A stretch of 64,000 bases of DNA from positions 1,728,501 through 1,792,500 of the forward strand of contig NZ_CP022603.1 of NCBI RefSeq assembly GCF_002278035.1, given 5' to 3'. Shown here piece by piece: positions 8,937 to 17,058 of this stretch. A model generated the notes under the pieces. It was given only the letters and a program-made list of their open reading frames with translations. It was not told where the DNA came from and did not search any database. This DNA comes from Ochrobactrum quorumnocens (lineage in GTDB: Bacteria > Pseudomonadota > Alphaproteobacteria > Rhizobiales > Rhizobiaceae). Position numbers and translations under genes: made by a program. Position 1 is the first letter of the stretch, and each line of letters starts with the position of its first letter.

Positions 8937-9988
8937 TCGGGTTTCTTTGCAAGCACAGTGCTGACGATGTTTGCGACGGCAGCACTGTGTTCAAGCGGCA
9001 TGATTGGACTGGAAATCTCGCCACGTGATACGGCATCGCGCACGGCTTGCGCCTGAAACTGAAGCCCGTTGCCTGCAAAGCGGTGATGTTCGACCGTTCT
9101 TCCCGGCAGTGGCAAGCGATTGAGAACCTTGCCGATCAATCCGCCTGGACCTTTGGGGCCGATGGCTGAGCTCATTGCTTTTGCAGAAAAGATTGTGAGG
9201 CGCTGTGCTTTGAGGAACGGTGCGTGCAGCAGAATTGCTCCGCCTGTGCCCTCAATCAGCATCTGATTTTTACCGTCATGGTCAAAACCGCACGAAAGAT
9301 GTGCTTTGGCGTTTGCATATGTCAGTTCGATTTCCGTACGCATATCGACGCCACTCTTGGCACGCGTCCAGCGTCCGCTCACTGCATTGGGCAAGCCCAC
9401 GATGCTCAGCGTGAGCGAAACCGGATAAACACCAAGATCGAATGCGGCACCGCCGCCTAATTCCGGATTGAAAAAGCGGCTTTCCGGGTTCTCCTCGCGA
9501 AAATAGGAAAGATCGGCTTCAATACGCTTTACTGTTCCAATTGTTCCGGCCTTGATGTGCTCGCGCGCGGCATGAAATGCTGGGAGAAAGCGGCTCCACA
9601 TAGCCTCCATGGCAAACACGTTATGCGCTTGGCTTGCGGCTGCAATCTGGTTTGCACCATCAGCATCAAGCGTCAGCGGCTTTTCAGTCAGGCAGGCTTT
9701 GCCAGCGGCGATTGCCTGTAATGTCTGCGGGACATGCATGGCATTGGGCGTGGCAATGTAAACGGCATCGATATCAGCGCTATTTAGAAATGCTGATGGG
9801 TCGTCAAACGCCTTGTCTGCACCGACCCGGTTCTTAAAGCTTTCAGCACTATCGAGCGAGCGAGAGCAAATGGCGGTCACGCGCATAGCTTGGCTTGCCT
9901 GAATATCGGCTGCAAAGGCGCTGGCAATCGTGCCCGTTCCCCAAATGCCCCAGCGAAAATTTTTGCCGTCGCGCTGCGTGTTCGTCAT
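8933..9988 (-). CDS. Gfo/Idh/MocA family NAD(P)-dependent oxidoreductase
   Basis: This 351-residue protein has the Rossmann motif 'WGIWGTGTIASAFAADIQ' (residues ~14-31) and the family signature 'AIAAGKACLTEKPLTLDADGA' with EKP near residues 97-99. The C-terminal half starts 'ELGGGAAFDLGVYPVSL', typical of dihydrodiol dehydrogenase/glucose-fructose oxidoreductase-like members. It is a paralogue-level relative of the convergent gene at 7800 but not a recent duplicate, as the sequences differ throughout. Substrate is unknown. Confidence 0.88.
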   Translation of the reverse strand: MTNTQRDGKNFRWGIWGTGTIASAFAADIQASQAMRVTAICSRSLDSAESFKNRVGADKAFDDPSAFLNSADIDAVYIATPNAMHVPQTLQAIAAGKACLTEKPLTLDADGANQIAAASQAHNVFAMEAMWSRFLPAFHAAREHIKAGTIGTVKRIEADLSYFREENPESRFFNPELGGGAAFDLGVYPVSLTLSIVGLPNAVSGRWTRAKSGVDMRTEIELTYANAKAHLSCGFDHDGKNQMLIEGTGGAILLHAPFLKAQRLTIFSAKAMSSAIGPKGPGGLIGKVLNRLPLPGRTVEHHRFAGNGLQFQAQAVRDAVSRGEISSPIMPLEHSAAVANIVSTVLAKKPD

Positions 9989-10108
9989 GGTTTTACCGCC
10001 AACCCCTTCGCGATACCCTTGTCATTTGTCTGTTGTATATCGCATGATATGCGGGATTACGACCGGCTTTGCCTGCTGGTTCCCTCTTCATGTGATCAAG
10101 GTAAAAAT

Positions 10109-10651
10109 ATGAGTGGAATTGTTGTAGCCGTTGCGCGAGATGCCGAGCATCGTTTCTCGAAACAGCTGGTTTCTGAGATCAGCATCATTGCAGGGCAGGG
10201 CGTTGAAGGCGATGCGCATAAAGGTGTGACGGTCAAGCATCGTTCGCGCGTGAAGGCTGATCCGACTCAGCCAAACCTGCGTCAGGTTCATCTTATTCCA
10301 GCAGAACTCTTCGACGAGCTGACTGCGAAAGGGTTCGACATTGCGCCGGCGCAACTGGGTGAAAACATCACCACACGCGGGGTCGATCTGCTCGCACTTC
10401 CAAAGTCGGCCATTCTCAAAATTGGCAATGAAGTAGTTCTCCAAATCACAGGCCTGCGCAATCCATGTTCGCAGATTGAAAACTTCGAAAAAGGCCTTCT
10501 CGGCGCTGTTCTCGATAAAACCGACGACGGCGAACTGGTACGTAAAGCGGGTATCATGTCGATCGTTATTGCGGGCGGCTATGTGCAAGCTGGTGACAAT
10601 ATCGAGGTCGAGCTGCCGCCACTGCCGCACGAGAAATTGGAACGCGTCTGA
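10109..10651 (+). CDS. MOSC domain protein
   Basis: I place the start at the ATG at 10109, which follows a CAAGGT ribosome site; the open frame extends upstream but into the promoter of the divergent gene. The resulting 180-residue protein begins MSGIVVAVARDAEH. It contains 'GVEGDAHKG' (~32-40), 'QVHLIPAELFDEL' and 'LGENITTRGVDL', then the conserved Cys in 'ITGLRNPCSQIE' (~118). These are MOSC domain hallmarks. MOSC proteins carry sulfur on that Cys for molybdenum-cofactor sulfuration or act in N-hydroxylated substrate reduction. This is a stand-alone MOSC protein; partner unknown. Confidence 0.88.
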   Translation: MSGIVVAVARDAEHRFSKQLVSEISIIAGQGVEGDAHKGVTVKHRSRVKADPTQPNLRQVHLIPAELFDELTAKGFDIAPAQLGENITTRGVDLLALPKSAILKIGNEVVLQITGLRNPCSQIENFEKGLLGAVLDKTDDGELVRKAGIMSIVIAGGYVQAGDNIEVELPPLPHEKLERV

Positions 10652-10845
10652 GCATTTAAATCGGTTAGTTTTCTAGAAAAAGGCCTATCAAATTTGCGTC
10701 ATATGCCCTAGATCATCCAACAATAGGATACAGACTGGCTCTGCTGGCGCTACATAATGCGACAGCGACAGCTACGACAGTCCAGTCTGTCGGCTCTCTA
10801 ATTCTGTATGACAAGCCAGTTGGCTGTGTTTCAAAAGGGCAAAAA
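10652..10845. promoter_or_regulatory. Upstream region of gnd
   Basis: This 194-base spacer should carry the gnd promoter. It contains imperfect inverted segments (ACAGACTGG ... CCAGTCTGT, about 10730-10795) around a GCGACAGCGACAG run. I cannot assign a regulator. Confidence 0.35.
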
Positions 10846-12258
10846 ATGGAAAAAGCAGATATCGGAATGGTCGGTCTCGGCGTCATGGGTTCGAACCTTG
10901 CGCTGAACATCGCCGAGAAGGGCTACACGGTAGCCGTCTATGACCGCGACGAGCCCGTCCTGAAAGCATTCATCGAAAAAGCTGGCGCGTTGCGCGACAA
11001 GATCATCCCTTGCGCCACCTTTGAAGAGCTGGCTGACAATATCCGCAAGCCACGTCCAATCATCTTCCTCATCAAGGCAGGCGCACCAGTTGACGCCGAA
11101 ACCACCCGCCTCAAGGCTTTTCTTGAGAAGGGTGACATCATGATCGATGCTGGCAACTCTGACTACCGCGACACAGTACGTCGTTTGAAGGCGCTGGGTC
11201 CAAACGATCCGACCTTTGTCGGGATGGGTGTATCGGGCGGCGCGGAAGGTGCACGTCATGGTCCTTCGATGATGGTTGGCGGCACAGAGGAAGCCTATGA
11301 GCGCATCGCGCCAATCCTCCTGGCTGCGGCTGCAAAATATAAGGGCGAGCCTTGCTGTGCGCTCGTTGGTCCGGATGGCGCAGGCCATTTCGTGAAGACC
11401 ATTCACAACGGTATCGAGTATGCCGACATGCAGATGATTGCCGAAATTTACGGCATTCTGCGTGATGGCCTTGGCCTTTCGGCTCCGGCTATCGGTGATG
11501 TGTTCGAGAAGTGGAATGCAGGCCCGCTCAATTCCTACCTCATTGAAATCACTGCGAAAGTCTTGAAGGCAACCGATCCAGAAACCGGTAAAGCGATGGT
11601 CGATGTGATCCTCGACGAAGCTGGACAGAAGGGTACGGGTCGTTGGTCGGCTATCGAAGCGCAGATGCTCGGTGTTCCGGCAACTGGTATCGAGGCTGCA
11701 GTTGACGCGCGCTCTTTGTCGTCGCTCAAGACCGAGCGTCAGGCTGCGGAAAAGGTTTATAATCCGGCTTCGCGCGCGCTCGATATTGCCGATCAGGCAC
11801 AGTTCCTTGCCGATCTTGAACAGGGTCTCTTGGCTGGCAAAATTGCAGCCTATGCTCAGGGCTTTGCCGTCATGTCGGCAGCGTCGAAAGAATATGGCTG
11901 GGAAATTCCACTGGCTACCACTGCCCGTATCTGGCGCGAAGGCTGCATCATTCGTTCGCTGTTCCTTGACGACATTGCACAGGCCTTTGAAGGTCAGGAA
12001 ATCGAAAATCTGCTGCTGGTTCCTGCTTTCGTTGAACGTATGGGCAAGGCGTCAAAGGGTCTTCGCAAGATCGTGGCGCAGGCAGCCCTTGCGGGTCTAC
12101 CACTTCCAGCACTTGGTTCGGCATTGAGCTACTTCGACAGCTTCACGCAGTCGCGAGGCACGGCCAATGTTATTCAGGGGCAGCGCGATTTCTTCGGTTC
12201 GCACGGCTTCAAGCGTGTGGATAAAGAGGGTGATTTTCACGGCCCTTGGGGTGATTAA
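10846..12258 (+). CDS. gnd: 6-phosphogluconate dehydrogenase, decarboxylating
   Basis: The 470-residue length matches the long dimeric form of the enzyme, which converts 6-phosphogluconate plus NADP+ to ribulose 5-phosphate, CO2 and NADPH in the oxidative pentose phosphate pathway. The N-terminal coenzyme loop is 'MVGLGVMGSNLALNIAEKG' (residues ~8-26). 'GVSGGAEGARHGPSMM' (~128-143) and 'KTIHNGIEYADMQ' (~183-195) form the substrate site, and 'ILDEAGQKGTGRW' (~255-267) is the family signature. The C-terminal tail 'GSHGFKRVDKEGDFHGPWG' reaches into the partner subunit. It is monocistronic, closed by a strong terminator. Confidence 0.97.
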   Translation: MEKADIGMVGLGVMGSNLALNIAEKGYTVAVYDRDEPVLKAFIEKAGALRDKIIPCATFEELADNIRKPRPIIFLIKAGAPVDAETTRLKAFLEKGDIMIDAGNSDYRDTVRRLKALGPNDPTFVGMGVSGGAEGARHGPSMMVGGTEEAYERIAPILLAAAAKYKGEPCCALVGPDGAGHFVKTIHNGIEYADMQMIAEIYGILRDGLGLSAPAIGDVFEKWNAGPLNSYLIEITAKVLKATDPETGKAMVDVILDEAGQKGTGRWSAIEAQMLGVPATGIEAAVDARSLSSLKTERQAAEKVYNPASRALDIADQAQFLADLEQGLLAGKIAAYAQGFAVMSAASKEYGWEIPLATTARIWREGCIIRSLFLDDIAQAFEGQEIENLLLVPAFVERMGKASKGLRKIVAQAALAGLPLPALGSALSYFDSFTQSRGTANVIQGQRDFFGSHGFKRVDKEGDFHGPWGD

Positions 12259-12338
12259 GTCCTGACAAGTTTTGGCTCTGATTGATGGGAAGTCACATCA
12301 GTGCCATAATCTTGACACGCTATGAGCACGATTTTTAC

Positions 12339-12368
12339 AAAAAAGCCGCCCGGTTGGGCGGCTTTTTT
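12339..12368. terminator. Rho-independent terminator between gnd and the ABC importer operon
   Basis: A perfect 13-bp inverted repeat (12339-12351 and 12356-12368) has a 4-base GGTT loop, a GCCGCCC core, six A's at the left end and six T's at the right. It can serve both convergent units. Confidence 0.95.
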
Positions 12369-12382
12369 GCTAGGTTTGTCGA

Positions 12383-13444
12383 TTAATCAGCCAGCACGAG
12401 CAGATCGTGCGATGCAAAATGCACGGTAACTTTGTCGCCGCGCTGCGGCGGTGGCTGTGTTGGATCGTTGAATGTGTCGAATGATAGCTGGTTCTTGCCA
12501 AGTGCTACGCGCGTACGAATAACCGAGCCAAGAAAATGCACATCTTCGATGGTTGCATCGAGCGACGTGTCGTGGCTCTTGCGCGCTTCCAGACTGACAG
12601 CTTCCGGACGGAGAGCCAGTGTGATTGCCTTGCCCTTTGCATGATGACCGAGTTCTTCGGCCACCTTGATCGTGCGGCCATCAAGATCGATGCTGTTTTG
12701 TCCCGGTTCGTTGACAGATGCTTCGAGCATGTTGAGTGTGCCGACGAAGGACGCAACAAAGCGCGAGGCAGGACGGTTATAGATATCAAACGGAGTGCCG
12801 ATCTGATCTGCCCGACCTTCATGCATGACGACGATACGGTCGGAGATCGACAGTGCTTCTTCCTGATCATGTGTCACGAAGACAGTCGTGATGCCCAGCT
12901 TCTGCTGGATCGCACGGATTTCCTGACGCAGTGAAATACGGATTTTCGCGTCGAGCGCTGAAAGCGGCTCATCGAGCAGAAGCACTTGCGGCTTGGTTGC
13001 GAGCGCACGCGCCAGTGCCACACGCTGTTGCTGACCACCAGACATCTGATAGGGATAACGGTCTGCAAGATGCTCAAGCCGGATGAGGCTCAGCATTTCC
13101 TGAACTGTGGTATCGATTTCGGCTTTTGATTTGCCAGATACACGAAGACCGAAGGCAACGTTCTGTGCAACCGTCATATTCGGGAATAGGGCATAGGCCT
13201 GAAAAACCATGCCGATATTGCGCTGATTGGGCTTGAGGTCGACAACATCCTTGCCGTCGATTTCAATAGCACCGCTATCCGTTGTTTCAAAGCCTGCGAT
13301 CATACGCAGAACGGTTGTCTTGCCACAGCCCGAAGGCCCGAGAAAGGAAACGAATTCACCTTTTTCGACGGCAAGATTGAAATCGTGGACGACGGTATTG
13401 GCGCCGAAGCTCTTTTTCAGGTGCTTGAGATTAAGAAAAGCCAT
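12383..13444 (-). CDS. ABC transporter ATP-binding subunit (PotA/FbpC type)
   Basis: I take the ATG at 13444 (MAFLNLKHLKKSFG), 5 bases past the permease stop, giving 353 residues; an upstream in-frame ATG would run far into the permease gene. Walker A is 'GPSGCGKT' (36-43), the signature is 'MSGGQQQRVALARAL' (~134), Walker B is 'VLLLDEPLSALD' (~153-164) and the switch His lies in 'TVFVTHDQEEA'. A C-terminal TOBE-like domain follows (~260-350). It energises the importer encoded by the three genes upstream on the same strand. The subfamily serves iron, polyamines, thiamine or phosphonates; substrate not decidable here. Confidence 0.92.
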   Translation of the reverse strand: MAFLNLKHLKKSFGANTVVHDFNLAVEKGEFVSFLGPSGCGKTTVLRMIAGFETTDSGAIEIDGKDVVDLKPNQRNIGMVFQAYALFPNMTVAQNVAFGLRVSGKSKAEIDTTVQEMLSLIRLEHLADRYPYQMSGGQQQRVALARALATKPQVLLLDEPLSALDAKIRISLRQEIRAIQQKLGITTVFVTHDQEEALSISDRIVVMHEGRADQIGTPFDIYNRPASRFVASFVGTLNMLEASVNEPGQNSIDLDGRTIKVAEELGHHAKGKAITLALRPEAVSLEARKSHDTSLDATIEDVHFLGSVIRTRVALGKNQLSFDTFNDPTQPPPQRGDKVTVHFASHDLLVLAD

Positions 13445-13449
13445 GAATG

Positions 13450-14259
13450 TTACCCGGCGGTTGTCTTGAATTTGTTGAGGCGCGATACGAGCTGCAGCAT
13501 GATGATGCTGACCCACGTAATGCCAAACGAAATGATCGCCAGCGCGGACGGCTCATAAGCGCGATTGGCGCCCACAAGCTGTAGATATGGGCCGAAAGCT
13601 GGACGATTGAGCAGCGATGCAAGCGTGAATTCGCCAATGACAATGGCAAAGGTAATGAACGCACCGCTCATAACCCCCGACATCACATTCGGGAAAATCA
13701 CCTTGAACATGATCCGCGCCCAGCCAGCGCCAAGGCTCTGTGCTGCTTCGGTGAGTGTGCGGACATCAATCGTGCGCATGGCAGTATCAACAGCGCGATA
13801 CATGTAAGGTAGCGACAAGGTCATATAGCCGAACATAAGCAACAGATCAGTTGCACGCGTCGACGAGGTGAACGGCAACCATGACGATGAATTATAGATG
13901 CGCAAGTAACCGAACACGATGACGATGGCCGGAATGACAAGCGGCATCAGGGTGATGAATTCAATCACTGGCCGTAAGTGCGGCAGACGCAAACGTACCC
14001 AATAGGCTGTCGGCACCACCAGCAGCACACCGAATATGATCGTCAGAACACCGAGCAGGATCGAATACCCGAAGGTTGCCTGGAAATTCGGATCGCTGAA
14101 AACAACCCGGTAGGCATCAAATGAATACTCGCCGCGACGCATGCGCAGAGAAAACTCGAAGGTGCCAATCAGTGGGACCAGGAAGTAGATCGCGCCGATG
14201 AGGAAAGCGATCCATGCCCCGATCTTCTGAGCGTTAAATGCCTTTTTCATCGCTGCCAC
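13450..14259 (-). CDS. ABC transporter permease subunit (inner-membrane)
   Basis: The 269-residue protein has about six membrane segments. The coupling-loop (EAA) motif is 'EAAQSLGAGWARIMFKVIFPNVM', approximately residues 168-190, matching EAAxxLGAsxxxxFxxVxlP. It is a PotC-like permease that pairs with the product of the upstream gene, with which it overlaps by 13 bases. Confidence 0.92.
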   Translation of the reverse strand: MAAMKKAFNAQKIGAWIAFLIGAIYFLVPLIGTFEFSLRMRRGEYSFDAYRVVFSDPNFQATFGYSILLGVLTIIFGVLLVVPTAYWVRLRLPHLRPVIEFITLMPLVIPAIVIVFGYLRIYNSSSWLPFTSSTRATDLLLMFGYMTLSLPYMYRAVDTAMRTIDVRTLTEAAQSLGAGWARIMFKVIFPNVMSGVMSGAFITFAIVIGEFTLASLLNRPAFGPYLQLVGANRAYEPSALAIISFGITWVSIIMLQLVSRLNKFKTTAG

Positions 14260-15140
14260 CTTTCGGCGCGCATACGCAGCCAGATGTAAAGGAGGTTGGA
14301 AAGTCCGGTTATAACGATCATGCCGAGCGCTAGCGCGTAACCAAGATTCTGATTATGCAGAACATCGCCTCGGATCTGTGCATAGAGCAGGATCGGCACG
14401 ATGTTGAGCGAAGAACCGGTCAGTGCATAGGCGGTCGCAATCGCACCGAAGGCATTGGCGAACAAAAGCAGAGTTGTGCCGAGCAGGCTCGGCCAGAGAA
14501 TCGGGAATGCAACCATGCGCCAATATTGTAGATTGGTGGCACCCAGGATCGAAGATGCCTCGCGCCATTCCTTTTTAAGACCATCGAGTGCTGGTGTCAG
14601 AATCAGCACCATCAACGGGATCTGGAAGAACAGATAGGTGATTGTCAGGCCGAAGAAGCTTAGGAGATTAAAGCCTGTCGAATAAAGATTGAAGCCAAAC
14701 CATTCGCGCAGCAGGATAGTCACAAAGCCGGTGCGTCCGAGCGTTGCCAGAAAGGCAAAGGCCAGCGGAACGCCAGCGAAATTGGATGCAACGCCTGAGA
14801 AGGTCAGTACGGTGGGACGTAGCCAGCGCGGCAGATTGCCCAGCACTACGGCCCAAGCCAGAAAGAAGCCAATCAGCGCACCGCCAAGGGCGGAGGCGAG
14901 GCTTACTTTGATCGAAATCCAATAAGCACTCAGAATCTGAGGCTGGAAGAGATCACGGACATTCTGCAGTGTGAAATGGCCATTTGGGTCCTGAAAGGCG
15001 CCGATGATCAGATACATCGTCGGCCATAACAGGAAGAGAATGGCAAACAGAAAGAAAGGCGCGACGCCAATCCACGATAGTGGCAATTGACGCTTACGCA
15101 CCCCGCTGATTGGAGCGGTTGTTTCGGCTGATGAACTCAT
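14247..15140 (-). CDS. ABC transporter permease subunit (inner-membrane)
   Basis: The 297-residue PotB-like permease has about six membrane segments. Its coupling-loop region near residues 188-212 reads 'EWREASSILGATNLQYWRMVAFPIL', a recognisable EAA motif. The cytoplasmic N-terminus is a short hydrophilic leader (SSSAETTAPISGVRKRQ). It is the first gene after the binding-protein gene, from which it is separated by 240 bases containing an RNA hairpin and a repeat-like segment. Confidence 0.92.
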   Translation of the reverse strand: MSSSAETTAPISGVRKRQLPLSWIGVAPFFLFAILFLLWPTMYLIIGAFQDPNGHFTLQNVRDLFQPQILSAYWISIKVSLASALGGALIGFFLAWAVVLGNLPRWLRPTVLTFSGVASNFAGVPLAFAFLATLGRTGFVTILLREWFGFNLYSTGFNLLSFFGLTITYLFFQIPLMVLILTPALDGLKKEWREASSILGATNLQYWRMVAFPILWPSLLGTTLLLFANAFGAIATAYALTGSSLNIVPILLYAQIRGDVLHNQNLGYALALGMIVITGLSNLLYIWLRMRAERWQR

Positions 15141-15152
15141 GCGTTCTTTCTT

Positions 15153-15286
15153 TAGAGCATAATCCCGAAAACATACAGGTTTTCGGATGAGACTACGCGT
15201 GAAATTAAAAGACGAAGTATCTCTGTCGGCTAAGATTCTGTCAGAGCACGGCGAACCCTAACGGGCATAGGAAGGTTGCTCTAACA
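15153..15286. repeat. Diverged Bru-RS-like repeat segment
   Basis: This starts with TTTAGAGCATAATCCCGAAAAC and ends near GGTTGCTCTAAC, so it has the TAGAGC/GCTCTA ends of the repeat family. The inner sequence is diverged, with CCGAAAAC ... GTTTTCGG as an inner hairpin (about 15164-15187). It lies inside the importer operon between the binding-protein and first permease genes. Confidence 0.45.
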
Positions 15287-15326
15287 GCTTAAAATCGCTG
15301 CATAATGCCTGACTGTTCAGGAAACA

Positions 15327-15354
15327 CTGCGACGACCATTTCTGGTCGTCGCAG
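15327..15354 (-). promoter_or_regulatory. Intra-operon RNA hairpin downstream of the binding-protein gene
   Basis: A perfect 12-bp GC-rich stem (arm CTGCGACGACCA, 15327-15338; partner 15343-15354) with a 4-base loop lies 26 bases past the binding-protein stop. On the transcribed strand it is not followed by a T-run, so it is more likely an mRNA-stabilising or partial-attenuation hairpin. This arrangement is common where a binding protein must outnumber its permeases. Confidence 0.7.
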
Positions 15355-15380
15355 GCATCAACAGGGCGAGATGAAATCGC

Positions 15381-16484
15381 TTACTGGACGTTGGCGCCGA
15401 CAACGCTATCCCAGTTCTTGGTGATTTCTTCCTGAGCGGCTTCAATCTGTTCCAAGGTTGGGAAGATAGCCTTTTCATAGGAATCTGCCGGTGGCAGCTT
15501 GTCGAGCAGATCCTGCGGGATCTTGCCAGCCTTAGCCATCGCGTTGAAGCGGATCGGGTGGCAGTAGCCCTTCAGATAGCCGAGCTGACCTTCATCCGAA
15601 TAGATGTGCTCCATCCAGAGCTTTGCAGCATTTGGATGCGGTGCGTAAGCGCTGATCGCCTGTACGTAAACGCCGGCAATGACGCCCGTCTTAGGAATCA
15701 CGGTTTGGATTTCCGGGTTGCCCTTGAGCGTATCGCGGTCTGCGAGAGCGTTATAATCCCAACGGATAACGATTGGGGTCGAGCCCTGTGCGAGCGACGC
15801 AGCCTTGCCGATAACAGGAACGAAGTTACCGTTGGCATTGAGTTCCTTGTAGAATTCAAGGCCCTTCTTGCCAGCTTCTACACCCGGCTCCGCGCCGCGT
15901 GCGATACCGGCAGCGTGAACGCCGAGAATGGCCTGTGCGGAAACGCGTGGATCACCGGCGAGAGCAACCGAATTGGCATAATCGCTCTTGAGCAGATCTT
16001 CCCAATCCTGTGGGACGTCTTTGACGATGTCCTTGTTCACTTCGAAAGCGAGAACGCCGTAATAATCACCATACCAATAGCCTTCAGCATCCTTGGCGCT
16101 ATCTGGAATTTCGTCCCAGGTTGCAACCTTGTATGGCTGGATCAGGCCGTCTTTCTTGGCGGTGGTGCCGAAGGCAAAACCGACGTCGATAACGTCAGGA
16201 GCCTGTGGGCCCTTATTGTCCTTGTTGGCCTTGATGGCTTCGATTTCGTCGCCCGAACCCGCATCTGGATTCAGTTCGTTGACCTTGAGGCCATACTTGT
16301 CTTTGAAGCTCTTGATGATTTCGCCGTAACCGCACCAATCATGCGGAAGAGCGATGGTGGTCAGTTCACCTTCGGCCTTCGCCGCAGCGATCAGTTCGGC
16401 CGATGGTTCTGCAGCTGCAATAGAAACCCCGCCAACGGCGATCGCCGTCGAAAGCGACAGCAGACGCGCAGTAAATGCAAGCAT
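15381..16484 (-). CDS. Periplasmic substrate-binding protein of ABC importer
   Basis: The 367-residue protein has a clear Sec signal peptide (MLAFTARLLSLSTAIAVGGVSIAAAE, cleavage likely after AAA near residue 25). The mature part begins 'PSAELIAAAKAEGELTTIALPHDWCGYGEI', the pattern of the Fe3+/polyamine/aminoethylphosphonate-type binding proteins. 'APDVIDVGFAFG' and 'WYGDYYGVLAFEVNKD' are typical inner strands. It captures the ligand in the periplasm for the permeases encoded downstream. I cannot identify tyrosines of an iron site with certainty, so the ligand stays open. Confidence 0.88.
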   Translation of the reverse strand: MLAFTARLLSLSTAIAVGGVSIAAAEPSAELIAAAKAEGELTTIALPHDWCGYGEIIKSFKDKYGLKVNELNPDAGSGDEIEAIKANKDNKGPQAPDVIDVGFAFGTTAKKDGLIQPYKVATWDEIPDSAKDAEGYWYGDYYGVLAFEVNKDIVKDVPQDWEDLLKSDYANSVALAGDPRVSAQAILGVHAAGIARGAEPGVEAGKKGLEFYKELNANGNFVPVIGKAASLAQGSTPIVIRWDYNALADRDTLKGNPEIQTVIPKTGVIAGVYVQAISAYAPHPNAAKLWMEHIYSDEGQLGYLKGYCHPIRFNAMAKAGKIPQDLLDKLPPADSYEKAIFPTLEQIEAAQEEITKNWDSVVGANVQ

Positions 16485-17058
16485 TGTTTGACTCCCCTGT
16501 TAAAGTCGGGCGAACGCTTCCGGTCGATTCCAGTGTTCGCGCACTCCCGATAGCCGTCCTAGATGACGGTTGGATGACAGTTCGTGGATTGTCACAAAAT
16601 GTCAACGACAGAAAGTGAAACACGTTTTCAGGGACTTAGCAATTGATCCATAAGGGTTAACTGCACTTTTATGACAATAAATATGACAAAGGTTTCGCTG
16701 TTGTCACATTTTAAAAAGACGCGTTTCTCAAAACGACAGCGGTTTGCCTGCGCGCGGCATGATGCGTGTAAGTGTACGGCAAACGAAAATTTGTGAAATA
16801 CGGACGAAGCATAATTAGTTTCGTATGAAACCCAATTATGGGGGAGATGGTTGCGGTTTTTACTGCATAGTCCCGCAATCTTTTGTCAGTTTAAGGAGTA
16901 TGCAGCAGATTTAAACTGCCGGAGCGACCTTTGTACACCCAACAGGGCGCCCGGATGCTGAAGCGTGTCGCATTTTATTCCATCGTAGCTGGATCAGAAA
17001 TCAGTCCGGTGGACTGATTTCCCCGCATACCGCTCAAAAGTTAAATCATCACCACGAC
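16485..17058. promoter_or_regulatory. Intergenic region with importer promoter and clustered TGACA half-sites
   Basis: No gene is supported in these 574 bases. The part nearest the binding-protein gene (16589-16706) holds repeated TGACA/TGTCA pentamers: TGTCA at 16590 and 16600, TGACA at 16672 and 16684, TTGTCA at 16701. The pair at 16684-16706 forms TGACAA-N11-TTGTCA. They could be operator half-sites for the importer operon. At 16997-17021 there is a perfect 11-bp hairpin (GAAATCAGTCC, loop GGT), close to the 3' end of the efflux gene and possibly its terminator. Confidence 0.45.
16997..17021 (-). terminator. Hairpin downstream of the MFS efflux gene (possible terminator or repeat remnant)
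   Basis: The stem GAAATCAGTCC / GGACTGATTTC is perfect over 11 bp with a 3-base loop and lies 38 bases past the stop of the efflux gene. No strong T-run follows, so termination is a guess. A nearby GAAGCGTGTCGCA resembles the end of the Bru-RS-like repeats. Confidence 0.45.

Noticed and set aside
7800..9988. The two Gfo/Idh/MocA genes considered as a recent duplication
   Set aside because: They share the family fold and EKP motif only; sequences and C-terminal domains differ throughout.
15558..16553. A 331-codon plus-strand frame opposite the binding-protein gene
   Set aside because: The minus-strand gene has a clear signal peptide and family motifs; the plus frame is its shadow.
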